Shown here: in pieces, positions 1-9,178 of the stretch | Layout of the letters: every line of letters begins with the position of its first letter | Numbering within the stretch: position 1 is the first letter of the stretch | From: Acidovorax soli | GTDB lineage: Bacteria > Pseudomonadota > Gammaproteobacteria > Burkholderiales > Burkholderiaceae_C | Assembly (NCBI RefSeq): GCF_014207955.1 | Contig: NZ_JACHLK010000022.1 | Span: forward strand, 1 to 64,000 | Reading direction: 5' to 3' | DNA length: 64,000 nt | Made by a program: the position numbers and the translations under genes | The notes under the pieces: model-generated | Told to the model about the DNA's origin: nothing | Seen by the model: the letters and a program-made list of their open reading frames with translations, nothing else | The model's database searches: none

Positions 1-95
1 TGCCTGGTGATTGACCTGGCCAGCACGAACGCCGTCTAATGAAAAGTGTTCACCATGTCTCCGCACAGGTGTTCACCATGTCCCCGGTCTGTACA
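1..95 (+). mobile_element. Probable right end of an insertion sequence (partial)
   Basis: The first 39 bases read open to a TAA stop (positions 37-39), which may be the last codons of a transposition gene. They are followed by two near-identical copies of GTGTTCACCATGTC (about 49-62 and 70-83) and then by TCTGTACA ending near base 95. Read from the other strand the boundary starts TGTACAGACC and carries two repeated GGTGAACAC boxes. A TGT-initial end with repeated subterminal boxes is typical of IS21- and IS481-type elements. The body of the element lies outside the window, so the family is a guess. Confidence 0.4.
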
Positions 96-377
96 GGCGG
101 CCCAAGAGAAAGTTACTGCGCCGCCGGGCGCACATCCCGGCTCCCGCCCTCAACAAAGGCATGTGGCAATTGAGGGCCCCCGGCCTCTCGGCACAGAGCC
201 GCCGGGCCAAGACCCGGCCCCCACCCTCTGCACAGGCACACCATCAAAACAGCCACACAACCGCATCCTGACACTTCAGCCCAGCTTCAGACAAACCTCA
301 GTGCCGCTTCACCCTGGCAGCAGACAGTGCAGGGACAGATCGATACCAACCCGCCCCTGGGCAAGCAACACAGCACC

Positions 378-1710
378 ATGACACCGATCCCCTTCTTCCT
401 GAACCCCTCGCGCCGCCTGGTCATCCAGGCCGGCCTGGCCACCACCCTGCTGCCGGGCTGCGGCGGCGGGGGCTCGCTGGCGCCGGACCTGCCGGTGCGC
501 GACCGGCGTGTGCCCGTGGCCCCCGGCGTGGCGCTGCAGGTGCGCGACTGGAATGCCGGCGCCGCGCGCCTGCACTTCGTGCTGCTGGCCGGCCTGGGCG
601 GCAACGCGCGCTGCTTCGACAGCCTGGCGCCGGCACTGGCCGAGCGCATGGATGCACGCGTCATCGCGGTGAGCCGGCGCGGCTACGGCCTGTCGGACAA
701 GCCCCTGCCCAGCGCCACCGGCCAGGGCTACGAGCCGGCCACCCTGGTGGCCGACCTGCGCGCCGTGCTCGACGCGCTGGCCATTGATCGCGCGGTGATG
801 CCAGGGCCTGTTCACACCCATTTCGGGGTCGCGAAGGCCCCTGCCGGCGTGCCAATCTAGGCGCGCGACGCAGCGTGTGCCCTTGCACACGCAAGGAGCG
901 CAACGACGAGTGGCGCGCCGGCAAGGGCCTTCCCTTCGGGTTGCCCGGCCTGGGGGCCGTCTGCGGCGTTGCCCGCGCTTGCAAGGTGCCTACCTTGCTG
1001 CGCGCGGGCGCCTGGCATCCAGCCCCCAGGCCGGGCAACGCGATCCCCGAAATGGGTGTGAACAGGCCCTCGCCCACTCGATCGCGGGCAACGAGCTCAC
1101 GCTGTTTGCCGGCCAGCACCCGCAACGCACACGCGGGCTGGTGTACCTCGATACGACCTACGACTATTCGCGCGACGACACGACCGACCCCGAGATCACA
1201 CTGCCCGACAACCCCGCGCTGCACGAGCCCGAGCCCAGCGCCGCCGACCTGGCCTCACTCGATGCAGCCATGGCCTTTGGCCGGCGCACCAGCAAGCACT
1301 GGTCGCCGCCCTTGCAGGCCCAAATGCGCGAGGCCCTGGCCGTGCAGCCCGATGGCAGCGTGGCATCGAACACCCCGCCCGCCGTGGCGCAGGCCATGGT
1401 CGCATCGGCCAACGCCTTCACGCCCGACTACCGCGCCGTGCGCGCGCCGGCCCTGGTGGTCGCCGCCTACCCGGGCACGCAGCGTGACCTGTTCCCCTGG
1501 CTCAGCGAGCCCCTTGCCGACGCACGCACCCGCGCCGACGCGCAGACCCTGCTGGCAGTGCTGCGCAACGCCCGCGCTGCCGACGAGGCCCGTCTCACCC
1601 GCGCCCTGCCCGGCAGCCGCCTGCTGCGCCTGCACGACGCGAACCATGCGGACTGCTTCATCGAGTACGAGGCGGCCGTGCTGCAGGCGCTGGAGGGCAT
1701 GCGGTGGTGA
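378..1710 (+). pseudogene. Alpha/beta-hydrolase lipoprotein, interrupted by a MITE-like insertion
   Basis: The 5' part (378-802) encodes a lipoprotein-type signal (LLPGC) and the first half of an alpha/beta-hydrolase fold, including the oxyanion-strand region and an SRRGYG turn. The 3' part resumes in another frame with the nucleophile elbow AHSIAGNE and continues through an ANHAD catalytic-histidine segment to the stop at 1710. Between them is a 268-bp inverted-repeat element (803-1070) that brings in a TAG at 858. Deleting exactly 803-1070 joins the two halves in frame as VMP-AHSIAG, so a single ancestral gene of about 355 residues was disrupted. The natural substrate is unknown. Start chosen at 378 because it places the signal sequence directly at the N-terminus. 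Confidence 0.8.
803..1070. repeat. 268-bp MITE-like element with 31-32 bp terminal inverted repeats
   Basis: The left arm 803-833 and right arm 1039-1070 are inverted repeats that match at every position except one extra base in the right arm (both start AGGGCCTGTTCACACC). Inside there is a second nested inverted repeat (about 942-957 against 1023-1038, GCCCGGCCTGGGGG type) and a hairpin around 982-1002 (GCAAGGTGCCTACCTTGC). No credible coding frame is present. It sits inside a hydrolase gene and its removal restores that gene. A convincing target-site duplication is not visible. A partial relative occurs at 2580-2617. Confidence 0.75.
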
Positions 1711-1731
1711 AGGGGGCCGGGCCAGCCCAGG

Positions 1732-2517
1732 TCAGCGCGGCGTGTGGCAAGTGCCCGCAGCGATGGCCGCCGTGACCGCAGGCTCCAGGCTGGCGGCATT
1801 CGGGAAGGCCGAGGGCACGGCCGTGTCCTCCAGCAGGCACAGGTGGTTGGCCTTGCGCACCAGCACCACGGGGGTGAAGACGGGTGGGTTCAACAGCCCC
1901 CCTGCAAAGATCTGGCGCCGGCCCCAGAAGGCCGCCAGGCCCGCGCCAGTCTCGGTGCGCTGCGGCTCGAACCAGAAGGTGCCGCTCAGCGGGCCCGCGA
2001 TCGCAATGCCCACGCCCTCGCACTGCGCGCTGCGGTAGTTCACCGTGCCCACGCCCGCCGCCAGCGGGCCGTTGGCGGTGTTGAAGCTCCACAGGGTGCG
2101 CACGCTGCCCTCGGCCGATGGCTGGCAGCGGTCCTGCTCCCACATGCCATCCGGCAAGGTGGCCAGCGGCGCGCACCGCACCGCCACGCTGTCCACGGCC
2201 GCCCCGGCCACCGTGCCGGTGCCATTGCGCACCACGCAGCCCGCGCCGGCGGGCGCCGTTTTCACCACCACCGCGTAGGCACTGCCGTCCACCAGCGGCC
2301 GGGCAAACGTGAAGGCGCCATTGGCCGCCACGGCCACCTCTGCGCCGCCGCCATGGGCCAGGACCACGGTCTGGCCGCTGGCCAGGCCGCTCACGCTGCC
2401 GCCCAGCGCGTGGCTGGGGCGGTCATCGCCGCCGCCGCAGGCCGCCAGGCCCACACAGGCGGCCCAGGCCGCAAGGTGCCTGAGCGCAGGGACGCTTCTG
2501 GTTGTTGCCGAACGCAT
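1732..2517 (-). CDS. Hypothetical lipoprotein
   Basis: This 261-residue protein has a clear lipoprotein signal with lipobox LAAC and the lipidated cysteine at residue 27, followed by a CGGGDD tether typical of beta-proteobacterial surface or periplasmic lipoproteins. The next ~90 residues resemble a small beta-rich repeat (SGLASGQTVVL.. NGAFTF..PL) seen at the start of many secreted Ig-like or carboxypeptidase-regulatory-like modules. The remainder is not recognised. A good ribosome site (AAGGAGA) lies just before the ATG at 2517. It converges with the broken hydrolase gene. Function unknown. Confidence 0.7.
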   Translation of the reverse strand: MRSATTRSVPALRHLAAWAACVGLAACGGGDDRPSHALGGSVSGLASGQTVVLAHGGGAEVAVAANGAFTFARPLVDGSAYAVVVKTAPAGAGCVVRNGTGTVAGAAVDSVAVRCAPLATLPDGMWEQDRCQPSAEGSVRTLWSFNTANGPLAAGVGTVNYRSAQCEGVGIAIAGPLSGTFWFEPQRTETGAGLAAFWGRRQIFAGGLLNPPVFTPVVLVRKANHLCLLEDTAVPSAFPNAASLEPAVTAAIAAGTCHTPR

Positions 2518-2579
2518 GCGATCTTCTCCTTGGGTGGCTGACTGGCTTGCATCTCACGGCAAGTCGACCGCCACCGCGG

Positions 2580-2617
2580 AGGGGGTCGCACAGGCCCTTG
2601 CCAGCGTGCCAATCTAG
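2580..2617. repeat. Partial relative of the 268-bp element
   Basis: This 38-bp segment matches positions 821-858 of the MITE-like element at about 32 of 38 bases, ending in the same GTGCCAATCTAG. The terminal inverted repeats are absent here. It lies in the gap between the lipoprotein gene and the NYN gene. Confidence 0.55.
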
Positions 2618-2701
2618 TCCACTGGACCGCAGAAATCCCCACCCCGCCGGGGCGGGGGCTGCTTCGGCCCGGCCGTGGTGCAGCAGGCCGGCGCCAGCGG
2701 C

Positions 2702-4291
2702 TCACTCGGCCGGCTTGGCCGGCTTGCCGGTCTTGGCCGCCGCACCGCGCGGCTTGCGCGCACGGGTACCGGCTGCCTTGGCCGGTGCCACCTCTGGCAC
2801 CTCTGCGGCCGCCACGCCTTCGGCACCCTCTGCCGCTGGCGCGTCGGCCTTGGCCGCAGCGGCCTTGCGCCCGCCCGCCGCCGCCTTGCGCGGCGCGGCA
2901 GGCGATGCTGCTGCTGCTGCACGGCGGCTGCGCGGCGCTGGGGTGGCAGCGGCCTCTGCCGCCTCAGCTTGCACAGTCTCTGCCATGCCCGCTGGTGCAT
3001 CGGCCACACCGGCGCCGGCAACAGGACTCTCGCTGCCAACGCCATCCTCTTCGCCTTGCTCGTCGCCGCCGTGCGCCTGCACTTCGGCAGGCACCGCCGC
3101 CAGCACGGGGGCTGGCGCCGAAGTGGCCTGCGCGCTGAAATAGCGGCTCACCACGGGCGCCTCGTCCTGCGGGCCGTCTTGGTCGTCGCGCGCATCGGGA
3201 TCACCGCCCCCCACATGGCCTTCCGGTGCCAGCAGCAGGTCGCGCTGCCCATCGGCAGGGTGCTGCGGCGCACCGGCACGCACAGCCGAACCTTCACCTC
3301 GGCGCCCACGGCCACGCCCACCCCGTCCGCCACCGCCCTCGGCCTGCTCGGGCAGCGCCGCCACGGCATGGAAATCATGGCGCTGGCTGCCGCCCTGGCG
3401 TTCCGCCGCTGCAGGGGCATCGCCTGCACCGCCCACACCCACAGCACCGCCGCCCAGGCTGCGAAACACATAGGCACCCGACTTCTCATCGCGCCCAAAC
3501 TCCATCAGCCCGCGCGCCTGCGCCTCTTCGAGCAGATTGCCGAAGGTGCGGAAACCATAGTAGCCCTCGCTGAAATCGGGCCGGCGGCGCTTGATCGCCT
3601 CCTTGAGCACCGAGGCCCAGATCTTGCCGCTGTCGCCCCGCTCGGAGATCAGGTCCTCGAAAGTCTCCACCGCCAGCTCCACGCCCTGGGTGCGGCGCGC
3701 GTCCTGCTTTTCCTTGCGCTGGCGCTCTTCCTCGGGCGAGCGGCGCGGTGCCGCGGGCGCCGCCGCGCCGCCGCCGCCCTGGCCCTGGCGCCGCGCCAGC
3801 GTGCGCTGCTTCTCGCGCACCAGGTCGTCGTAGAAGATGAACTCGTCGCAGTTGGCGATGAGCAGGTCCGAGGTGGACTGCTTTACCCCCACGCCGATCA
3901 CCTGCTTGGCGTTCTCGCGCAGCTTGGAGACCAGGGGCGAAAAATCCGAATCGCCGCTGATGATCACGAAGGTGTCCACGTGCGACTTGGTGTAGCACAG
4001 GTCCAGCGCATCCACCACCAGGCGGATGTCGGCCGAGTTCTTGCCCGACTGGCGCACGTGCGGAATCTCGATCAGCTCGAAGTTCGCCTCGTGCATCGCC
4101 GCCTTGAAGCCCTTGTAGCGTTCCCAGTCGCAATAGGCCTTCTTGACCACGATGGAGCCCTTGAGCAGCAGGCGCTCCAGCACGGGCTTGATGTCGAATT
4201 TTTCATACTGCGCATCGCGCACGCCCAGCGCGACGTTTTCAAAGTCGCAGAACAGGGCCATGCTGATGCTGTTGTCTAAAGGGGATGCCAT
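2702..4291 (-). CDS. NYN-domain / OST-HTH (LOTUS) putative RNA-binding nuclease with basic Ala-rich tail
   Basis: The N-terminal ~150 residues form a NYN (PIN-like, LabA type) nuclease domain with the expected acidic residues: CDFEN near residue 16, SADIRLVVDALD near 95 and SGDSDFSPLV near 122. After a Gly/Ala/Pro and charged linker there is an OST-HTH/LOTUS-like module (about residues 205-285, with SGKIWASVLKEAIKRR and YGFRTFGNLLE). The last ~120 residues are an Ala/Pro/Lys/Arg-rich low-complexity tail reminiscent of histone-H1-like bacterial proteins. NYN plus OST-HTH proteins are thought to act on RNA; the precise substrate is unknown. The start at 4291 (MASPLD) is preferred to an upstream ATG at 4321, because family members begin close to the first beta strand. 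Confidence 0.85.
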   Translation of the reverse strand: MASPLDNSISMALFCDFENVALGVRDAQYEKFDIKPVLERLLLKGSIVVKKAYCDWERYKGFKAAMHEANFELIEIPHVRQSGKNSADIRLVVDALDLCYTKSHVDTFVIISGDSDFSPLVSKLRENAKQVIGVGVKQSTSDLLIANCDEFIFYDDLVREKQRTLARRQGQGGGGAAAPAAPRRSPEEERQRKEKQDARRTQGVELAVETFEDLISERGDSGKIWASVLKEAIKRRRPDFSEGYYGFRTFGNLLEEAQARGLMEFGRDEKSGAYVFRSLGGGAVGVGGAGDAPAAAERQGGSQRHDFHAVAALPEQAEGGGGRGGRGRGRRGEGSAVRAGAPQHPADGQRDLLLAPEGHVGGGDPDARDDQDGPQDEAPVVSRYFSAQATSAPAPVLAAVPAEVQAHGGDEQGEEDGVGSESPVAGAGVADAPAGMAETVQAEAAEAAATPAPRSRRAAAAASPAAPRKAAAGGRKAAAAKADAPAAEGAEGVAAAEVPEVAPAKAAGTRARKPRGAAAKTGKPAKPAE

Positions 4292-4443
4292 GGGAGAAAG
4301 TCCGTTCTGATGCAGCCGCAATCATCACACGGAACGGGACGAGGGTCCGCGATCGGCCTTTTGGGTGGTCGACTCACGCAGCATTTCCGCGCAGCTCGGA
4401 CCTGACCATCGAGCAGGCGCAAGCGCACAGAGAAGCCGCCGGT

Positions 4444-4905
4444 CTACGCCTCTTTGGGCCACCGTGAAGAAAGTAGCGTCGCGCCAGGAAACGCCCGCAA
4501 GAATTCCGCAGCCTGCTCTTGCGATATGCCGATCAGGAGCGTGGCACTCGAATCCCAGCAGACCACTTCGAAGCAGGCCCCAGGCAGTTGCGGGGAGGCT
4601 TCGGGTGGATACCACAGGTTGCGATTTCCGTCAGCTACTGGCGCGCGACTCACCTCAACCCGGACCCCAGGAGGGAACGCGCTGAACACACCCCAGACGA
4701 ACTGGATCGGCTTGCTGAGCAACTCGGCAAGCGCATCGCCCGTCACCCAACCATCGCCCTCCTCGGGCAACGGCATCGTGCCATTGGCGTCAATGTCACT
4801 CAGATACCAGTTGCAATCCTTTGGATCGACGCCCATGGCCCGCAAGGTCGCAGCCATGTCGGTGTACCAGGCAACCTGCTCCGGGTTTTCGAGGACAAGG
4901 TTCAT
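4444..4905 (-). CDS. Hypothetical protein
   Basis: This 153-residue soluble protein has no signal peptide or membrane segment. It is acidic at the N-terminus (LENPEQVAWYTDMAATLRAMGVDPKDCNWYLSD) and contains several Trp and Cys residues (FEVVCWDSS). I do not recognise the family. It lies 98 bp downstream of, and on the same strand as, the membrane protein gene at 5004-5540. The composition of both genes is less GC-rich than that of the neighbours. The start at 4905 is chosen because the sequence before it is not protein-like. Confidence 0.55.
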   Translation of the reverse strand: MNLVLENPEQVAWYTDMAATLRAMGVDPKDCNWYLSDIDANGTMPLPEEGDGWVTGDALAELLSKPIQFVWGVFSAFPPGVRVEVSRAPVADGNRNLWYPPEASPQLPGACFEVVCWDSSATLLIGISQEQAAEFLRAFPGATLLSSRWPKEA

Positions 4906-5003
4906 AGAGGCCGATGAGTTTTTCGCCTGCGTTACGCCACAGGCATTTTCAGCCCGCGACAGCGTGCAATGGCTCCTGTGATCTCGGAAAAAAGCGCCGA
5001 CTT

Positions 5004-5540
5004 TCAACTGCTGCCGGACAACGCTCCGACGATCACTCCCGAGAGATATTCCCGATCCCCATCTGCAAGCCATCTGGAGATTGCGACAAAAGCACCGCCA
5101 GCGAGGAACATGCCTAGCCCGAACAGGGGAAACAGTCTCACCTGTCCAGGCTCCTCCAATGCCACACGGGTCGCCGAGACTGTCCAATACAGACAGCCGC
5201 CGTACCACACCGACATGAAGAGCTTCACAAACCAATGGATCGTGAATTTGCCGACAAGCAGGGTTCGCCCCTCAGCGACCTCGAAATGGCCGACAAAAAA
5301 GGGCTTGAAGGAGTTGCCGGTGTGCGGAACGACTTTTTCCAGTGAGACTTTGTTTGCGGTGACCGTCCCTACCGCAGCCCCTTCCTTGGCAGCGCGGGAC
5401 AGAGATGACTCCGTCGATCTGCGCAGCTTTGCCGCTGCGGCATCAACGGACAGCGGCGTGTAAAACGTCGCCGGGTCAGACCGGTACGGAGACAGCAGCA
5501 CTTTGAGAAGCATGGCGTTGGGCAAGTGGGCGTTGGTCAT
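5004..5540 (-). CDS. Hypothetical membrane protein
   Basis: This 178-residue protein starts with a soluble domain (PYRSDPATFYTPLSVDAAAAKLRRS, about residues 12-95) and ends with two predicted transmembrane helices (about 105-130 and 145-165) separated by a short loop. The family is not recognised. It is followed on the same strand by the unknown gene at 4444-4905 and may form a small operon with it. The ATG at 5540 was chosen over the upstream frame extension because the extension is Pro/Ala/Gly-rich out-of-gene sequence. Confidence 0.6.
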   Translation of the reverse strand: MTNAHLPNAMLLKVLLSPYRSDPATFYTPLSVDAAAAKLRRSTESSLSRAAKEGAAVGTVTANKVSLEKVVPHTGNSFKPFFVGHFEVAEGRTLLVGKFTIHWFVKLFMSVWYGGCLYWTVSATRVALEEPGQVRLFPLFGLGMFLAGGAFVAISRWLADGDREYLSGVIVGALSGSS

Positions 5541-5641
5541 CGTAGCATCAGCCCGTGCGGGCCCGGGATGGCCAGCAACAACCCAACTGCGGCAGGCTGG
5601 AACTGCAGTGGCAGGCACCAGCACCCGCGCACGAAAAGTCT

Positions 5642-6037
5642 ATGGAGAATAGCCCGATGGCTTACGACAAAAATCACTCTCCCGTGGGTTGGTATGTCGT
5701 GTCGTACCTGCTTCGCTTCGTGGAGTTGGATGGCACCGACCAAGACGACGACGACGAAGCCCGATTCCTGTCGTGGGAAAACACGATCCTGGTCCGCGCC
5801 CAGAACCTCGACGAGGCCTACGACAAGGGCATGCAAGCCGCGCAAGGGAGTACCCGGCCCTACAAAGGCGGGCCCGATGGAGTGCCCGTGCAGTGGAAGT
5901 TGCTCGGCATCACCGATGTGCTGCCGATCTACGAAGAACTGGCTGACGGCGCGGAGATCATGTGGACCGAGCGCGCCCCACGCAAGCTCAAGAATCTGAG
6001 GCAGATGGTCAGGCCCAAGGGCTCGTTCGGGCAGTAA
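5642..6037 (+). CDS. DUF4288-like protein
   Basis: This 131-residue soluble protein has the layout of DUF4288 proteins: WYVVSYLLRFVE at the start, a negatively charged turn, SWENTILVRAQNLDEAYDKGMQ, and a C-terminal VQWKLLGITDVLPIYEEL. The role of the family is unknown; such proteins often occur as single genes in accessory regions. A second ATG at 5657 (MAYDKN) is also possible. A strong hairpin terminator follows directly at 6047-6064. Confidence 0.65.
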   Translation: MENSPMAYDKNHSPVGWYVVSYLLRFVELDGTDQDDDDEARFLSWENTILVRAQNLDEAYDKGMQAAQGSTRPYKGGPDGVPVQWKLLGITDVLPIYEELADGAEIMWTERAPRKLKNLRQMVRPKGSFGQ

Positions 6038-6042
6038 CAGGA

Positions 6043-6070
6043 AAAAAGCCCGCTCGCGCGGGCTTCTTCT
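6043..6070. terminator. Bidirectional rho-independent terminator
   Basis: AGCCCGC-TCGC-GCGGGCT forms a 7-bp GC stem preceded by six A's and followed by TCTTCT. It separates the DUF4288 gene from the convergent RCC1-repeat gene and can serve both strands. Confidence 0.75.
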
Positions 6071-6087
6071 GCTTCTCACCCCACCCA

Positions 6088-7545
6088 CTACGGAATCACA
6101 TACCCCAGTTGGTAGCGCTTGGCCGTGAGCATCTCCCCCAGGGCCTCCGACGGCGTCACGCCCAGCCCGTAACCGACGAAGAAGGCGGTGCCGGCCAAGG
6201 CCGTCAGGTCCATGTCGGTGAACAGGGCCGTGGTCGTGTTCTGCAGGCTGCTGGTCCAGGCCGGGGGCATGCTCAGCGCGTTGAAGGGCACAAAGGTAGT
6301 GCCGCTGTACACATAGATCGCGCCGCTGGCGGTGAGCGCCACGACAAAGGCATTGCCCTTGACGCCGTTGGCCAGGTGGTCGCTGGCGATCTGCACCTTG
6401 GCCGTGAGCGTCATGCGCGTGGCAGGCCCGCTGGCGGTCACGGTGCCGGGTTGCGGCGAATAGCTGGCATCGAACACCACGGCTGCGGGCTTTTGCAACA
6501 GCGTTCCGGCCAGCCCCGAGCCCAGTTGCCCGGCGCTGTTGCTGCCCCAGGCCATGAGGGTGCCGTCGGACTTCAGGGCCAGGGTGTGCTGGGCCGCAGC
6601 CGCGATCGCGGTGTAGCCATTGCCCACGAGCTGGGGGCTGTCCACATCGGCCGCCGAGTCAACGCCCAGCTGGCCGTTGGCATTGGAGCCCCAGGCCCAC
6701 ACCGATCCATCGGTCTTGAGCGCCAGCGTGTGGGCACTCCCCTTGGCCACTTGGCTGTACCCCGCGCCCAGCGAGGCCGGCTGCTCCTCGCCCTTCCACT
6801 GCCACAGCGTTCCATCGGTCTTCACGCCCGCCGCGGTGGTCGTGTTCAACACGACCTGCGCAAACCCGCTGCCCACCGGGCCGGCGCTGCCGTAGGCGGT
6901 GCGCCAGGTGTTGAGCAGGTTGTTGTTCGACACGTAGCGCAGGGCCCCGCCATCGAGCACGAACAGGGCGTTGTAGGGGCCCGTAGCCATCTGTTGGGTG
7001 CCGGCGGGCAACTGGTCCAGCGAGCCATTGTTGCCTCCGGCAGGCGCGCTGTAGACGAGCTTGGACTCGCCCCAGAACCAGACCGTGCCGTCGGCCTTGG
7101 CGGCCGTGTCGGAGGTGAGCAGCTTGTCAAAGCCGCTGCCGATCTGCACCGGCGCAGTTTCGTAGAACTCGCGGTCCCTCAGCACCGCATGGCCCCACAT
7201 CCACAGGCTGCCATCGGCCTTGAGGGCCACCATGTAGCGGCTGCCCACTTTGACCTGGGTGAAGCCGGTGCCCACCCGCACCGGCTTTTCCGCGCTGACG
7301 GACGTGCCGTTGCCCAGCTGCCCGTTCATGTTGTTGCCCCAGGTCCACAGCGTGCCATCGCTCAGGATGGCGGCCGAATTCGACGCGCCCGTGGCGAACT
7401 TCATGACCGTGACCGCATGGGCGCCGGCCGCTGCCGCAACCAGGGTGCACGCGATACCGGCCTTCACGGCCAGGCTGCGAAGCGAAGCCAGCGGCCTGGA
7501 CGGCAGGCGGCGGGGGGTGGAGGTCAACACGGCAAGGAGGGTCAT
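6088..7545 (-). CDS. Exported RCC1-repeat (beta-propeller) protein
   Basis: This 485-residue protein has an N-terminal signal peptide (basic start, hydrophobic stretch ending AAAAGAHA near residue 45). It contains at least six RCC1-type blades marked by xWxWG motifs: TLWTWGNNMNGQLGNG, SLWMWG, TVWFWG, TLWQWK, SVWAWGSNANGQLG and TLMAWGSNSAGQLG. RCC1-like repeats fold as a beta-propeller and usually mediate binding; in bacteria they are common in secreted or surface proteins. The C-terminal ~100 residues are not repeat-like. The start at 7545 follows an AAAGG ribosome site and is the first Met giving a signal peptide. Confidence 0.8.
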   Translation of the reverse strand: MTLLAVLTSTPRRLPSRPLASLRSLAVKAGIACTLVAAAAGAHAVTVMKFATGASNSAAILSDGTLWTWGNNMNGQLGNGTSVSAEKPVRVGTGFTQVKVGSRYMVALKADGSLWMWGHAVLRDREFYETAPVQIGSGFDKLLTSDTAAKADGTVWFWGESKLVYSAPAGGNNGSLDQLPAGTQQMATGPYNALFVLDGGALRYVSNNNLLNTWRTAYGSAGPVGSGFAQVVLNTTTAAGVKTDGTLWQWKGEEQPASLGAGYSQVAKGSAHTLALKTDGSVWAWGSNANGQLGVDSAADVDSPQLVGNGYTAIAAAAQHTLALKSDGTLMAWGSNSAGQLGSGLAGTLLQKPAAVVFDASYSPQPGTVTASGPATRMTLTAKVQIASDHLANGVKGNAFVVALTASGAIYVYSGTTFVPFNALSMPPAWTSSLQNTTTALFTDMDLTALAGTAFFVGYGLGVTPSEALGEMLTAKRYQLGYVIP

Positions 7546-8000
7546 TGCGATACGCCTTTCAAAAAATGGGTAGACAGACCTGGGCAAAAACGAAAAAAAA
7601 CACCGCCACACCATCGGGCACCCCGCAGGCCCGGCCATGCGATACCGCAGACCCGTGGCCGCGCCCGGGGACCTTCCGGCGAAAGGCGCAGCATGCCCAG
7701 CCCGGGGCTGCGCGTCCATCCCCCATTTCTCGCATCAGGGCCCCGCATATGTCACAAAAAGTTGCAGCAACAGCATGCGCGCAGGCACGCCAAGGTGCCG
7801 CCTGCCCTCTGGAATCCGTGGGCCATGGGCCTCCACGCGGCTGGGTGACCCTTCGAACCCAGGGGAAATCCCCCCCTGAATCCGCCCCCCTGTCCAGGCA
7901 AGCTCAGGTACGCTGCGCCGCTTCAACGCCCCGACGTTGCTTTTTGCAACGGAAAGAGGGGTAGCCAGTATTTGCCGAGAATTATTTCTGGAGTGTTTCA
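7546..8000. other. Intergenic region between divergent exported-protein genes
   Basis: The 455 bp between the RCC1 gene and the gene at 8001 must hold promoters for both. An AT-rich stretch at 7580-7605 and a GGAG ribosome site at about 7989 are visible. No clear palindrome or RNA gene is seen. Confidence 0.4.
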
Positions 8001-8945
8001 ATGAGGTCCCTGGTTCTTGTTTCTTTGGCGGTGTTCAGCACGTTTGCACAGGCTGCCAACTTTGTGTCGATCCACCAGCTCCCCCACAAAACGGCGCGCC
8101 CTCTCGCGGCCGGCAGCGCCCAGTACAGCTTTGACACCAAGCTCGGGTTCAAGGAGCAGTACGCACCCACCGGCGTCACGGGCTGCGCCATCGGTTTCGG
8201 CACGGGCGGCTGCGCCTTCCCGGGCGGAGGCGCCTTGCCGCTGCCCGAATTCACGGGGGCCCAACTGCAGCAGCACAAGGAGTTCAAGATCTTCATTCCC
8301 GCAGGGACGCGCTCGCTCCTGCTCTCGGGCTATGCCCCCCTCGGTACCCAATCGGCCTTTGTGCTGCGCTATGGCAAAGAGCCTGTGCGCGTGGCCGCGC
8401 TGAGCGATGCCGAATACCAGGCCGCCCGGACGGGCCAGCATGTCGAGGCCCTGTTCGCGCGCCTGGTCAAGGAAGGTGCCGAGCAGCTCGTCGTGCACGA
8501 CGGCAGCGGCAGCCTGCGCTTCATGGGCGGCCAGCTCGACGCCCAGGGCGGCAGCACCGACCAGGGCCAGTGGCTCTATGTGCGCCAGCTCAGCGGCGCC
8601 CCGCTCATGACCTACCAGGGCGCCATCGACGTCGACATGCCCAAGTACGCCGCCGGCTATGCGGCCATCACCTGGAACACCCGCAGCGCAGCCGATCCCA
8701 TCGACGCCGTCAGCGGTGACGGCCCTGCCGCGCCGCCGCCGGTTGCGACCGTTCCCGCCGTCGTCGCCACCGAGACCAAACGCCGGCCCGCCACGGTGAT
8801 CATGTCCGCCGCCGGCGTGCCCGTGACGCTGGGCCATGCCGATGGCGCGGCCTGCAGCGCAAGCCATAGCGCATCCGGCCTTCCACAGATGGGTGGTGGC
8901 AACGTGCAAACCTGCCAAAGGCGTGTGCTTCAGGCCGCTGAATAA
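8001..8945 (+). CDS. Exported protein of unknown function
   Basis: This 314-residue protein starts with a typical signal peptide cut after FAQA (residue ~18). The mature part begins NFVSIHQLP and has a beta-rich middle (QQHKEFKIFIPAGTRSLLLSGYAP) and a Pro/Ala/Val linker near residue 240. The C-terminus carries SAAGVPVTLGHADGAAC. No family is recognised. A decayed copy of its last ~40 codons occurs 1.7 kb downstream at 10612-10768, pointing to duplication or recombination here. The ribosome site is GGAG. Confidence 0.7.
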   Translation: MRSLVLVSLAVFSTFAQAANFVSIHQLPHKTARPLAAGSAQYSFDTKLGFKEQYAPTGVTGCAIGFGTGGCAFPGGGALPLPEFTGAQLQQHKEFKIFIPAGTRSLLLSGYAPLGTQSAFVLRYGKEPVRVAALSDAEYQAARTGQHVEALFARLVKEGAEQLVVHDGSGSLRFMGGQLDAQGGSTDQGQWLYVRQLSGAPLMTYQGAIDVDMPKYAAGYAAITWNTRSAADPIDAVSGDGPAAPPPVATVPAVVATETKRRPATVIMSAAGVPVTLGHADGAACSASHSASGLPQMGGGNVQTCQRRVLQAAE

Positions 8946-9178
8946 GAAAAGAACGATTTGTCTTTGAGGCCCTTTCGGGGGCCTGCAAATGCGTGTTGGG
9001 CTTGCCTGCATGCCCCCCGGCCGCAGCCGGTCAGTCGGCAAGCCCCAACCCGAACGCAGAGCGCCGCGCTTTTTCCTCTGCAGCGCTGGCTGCAAGGCCA
9101 TGCGGCCATGGTGCGGACCGAGTTGCTGCCACTGCTCGATGCCTGCCGCGATGCGGCCGGTGTGCTGGACACCTGCCA

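Noticed and set aside
803..1070. A clean target-site duplication around the 268-bp element
   Set aside because: The triplet GCC occurs near both sides but not at equivalent distances, and including it does not restore the frame.
5962..7848. A very long open frame on the plus strand opposite the RCC1-repeat gene
   Set aside because: It is rich in Arg, Gly and His in the manner of a reverse-strand shadow; the minus-strand frame has a signal peptide and clear RCC1 blades.
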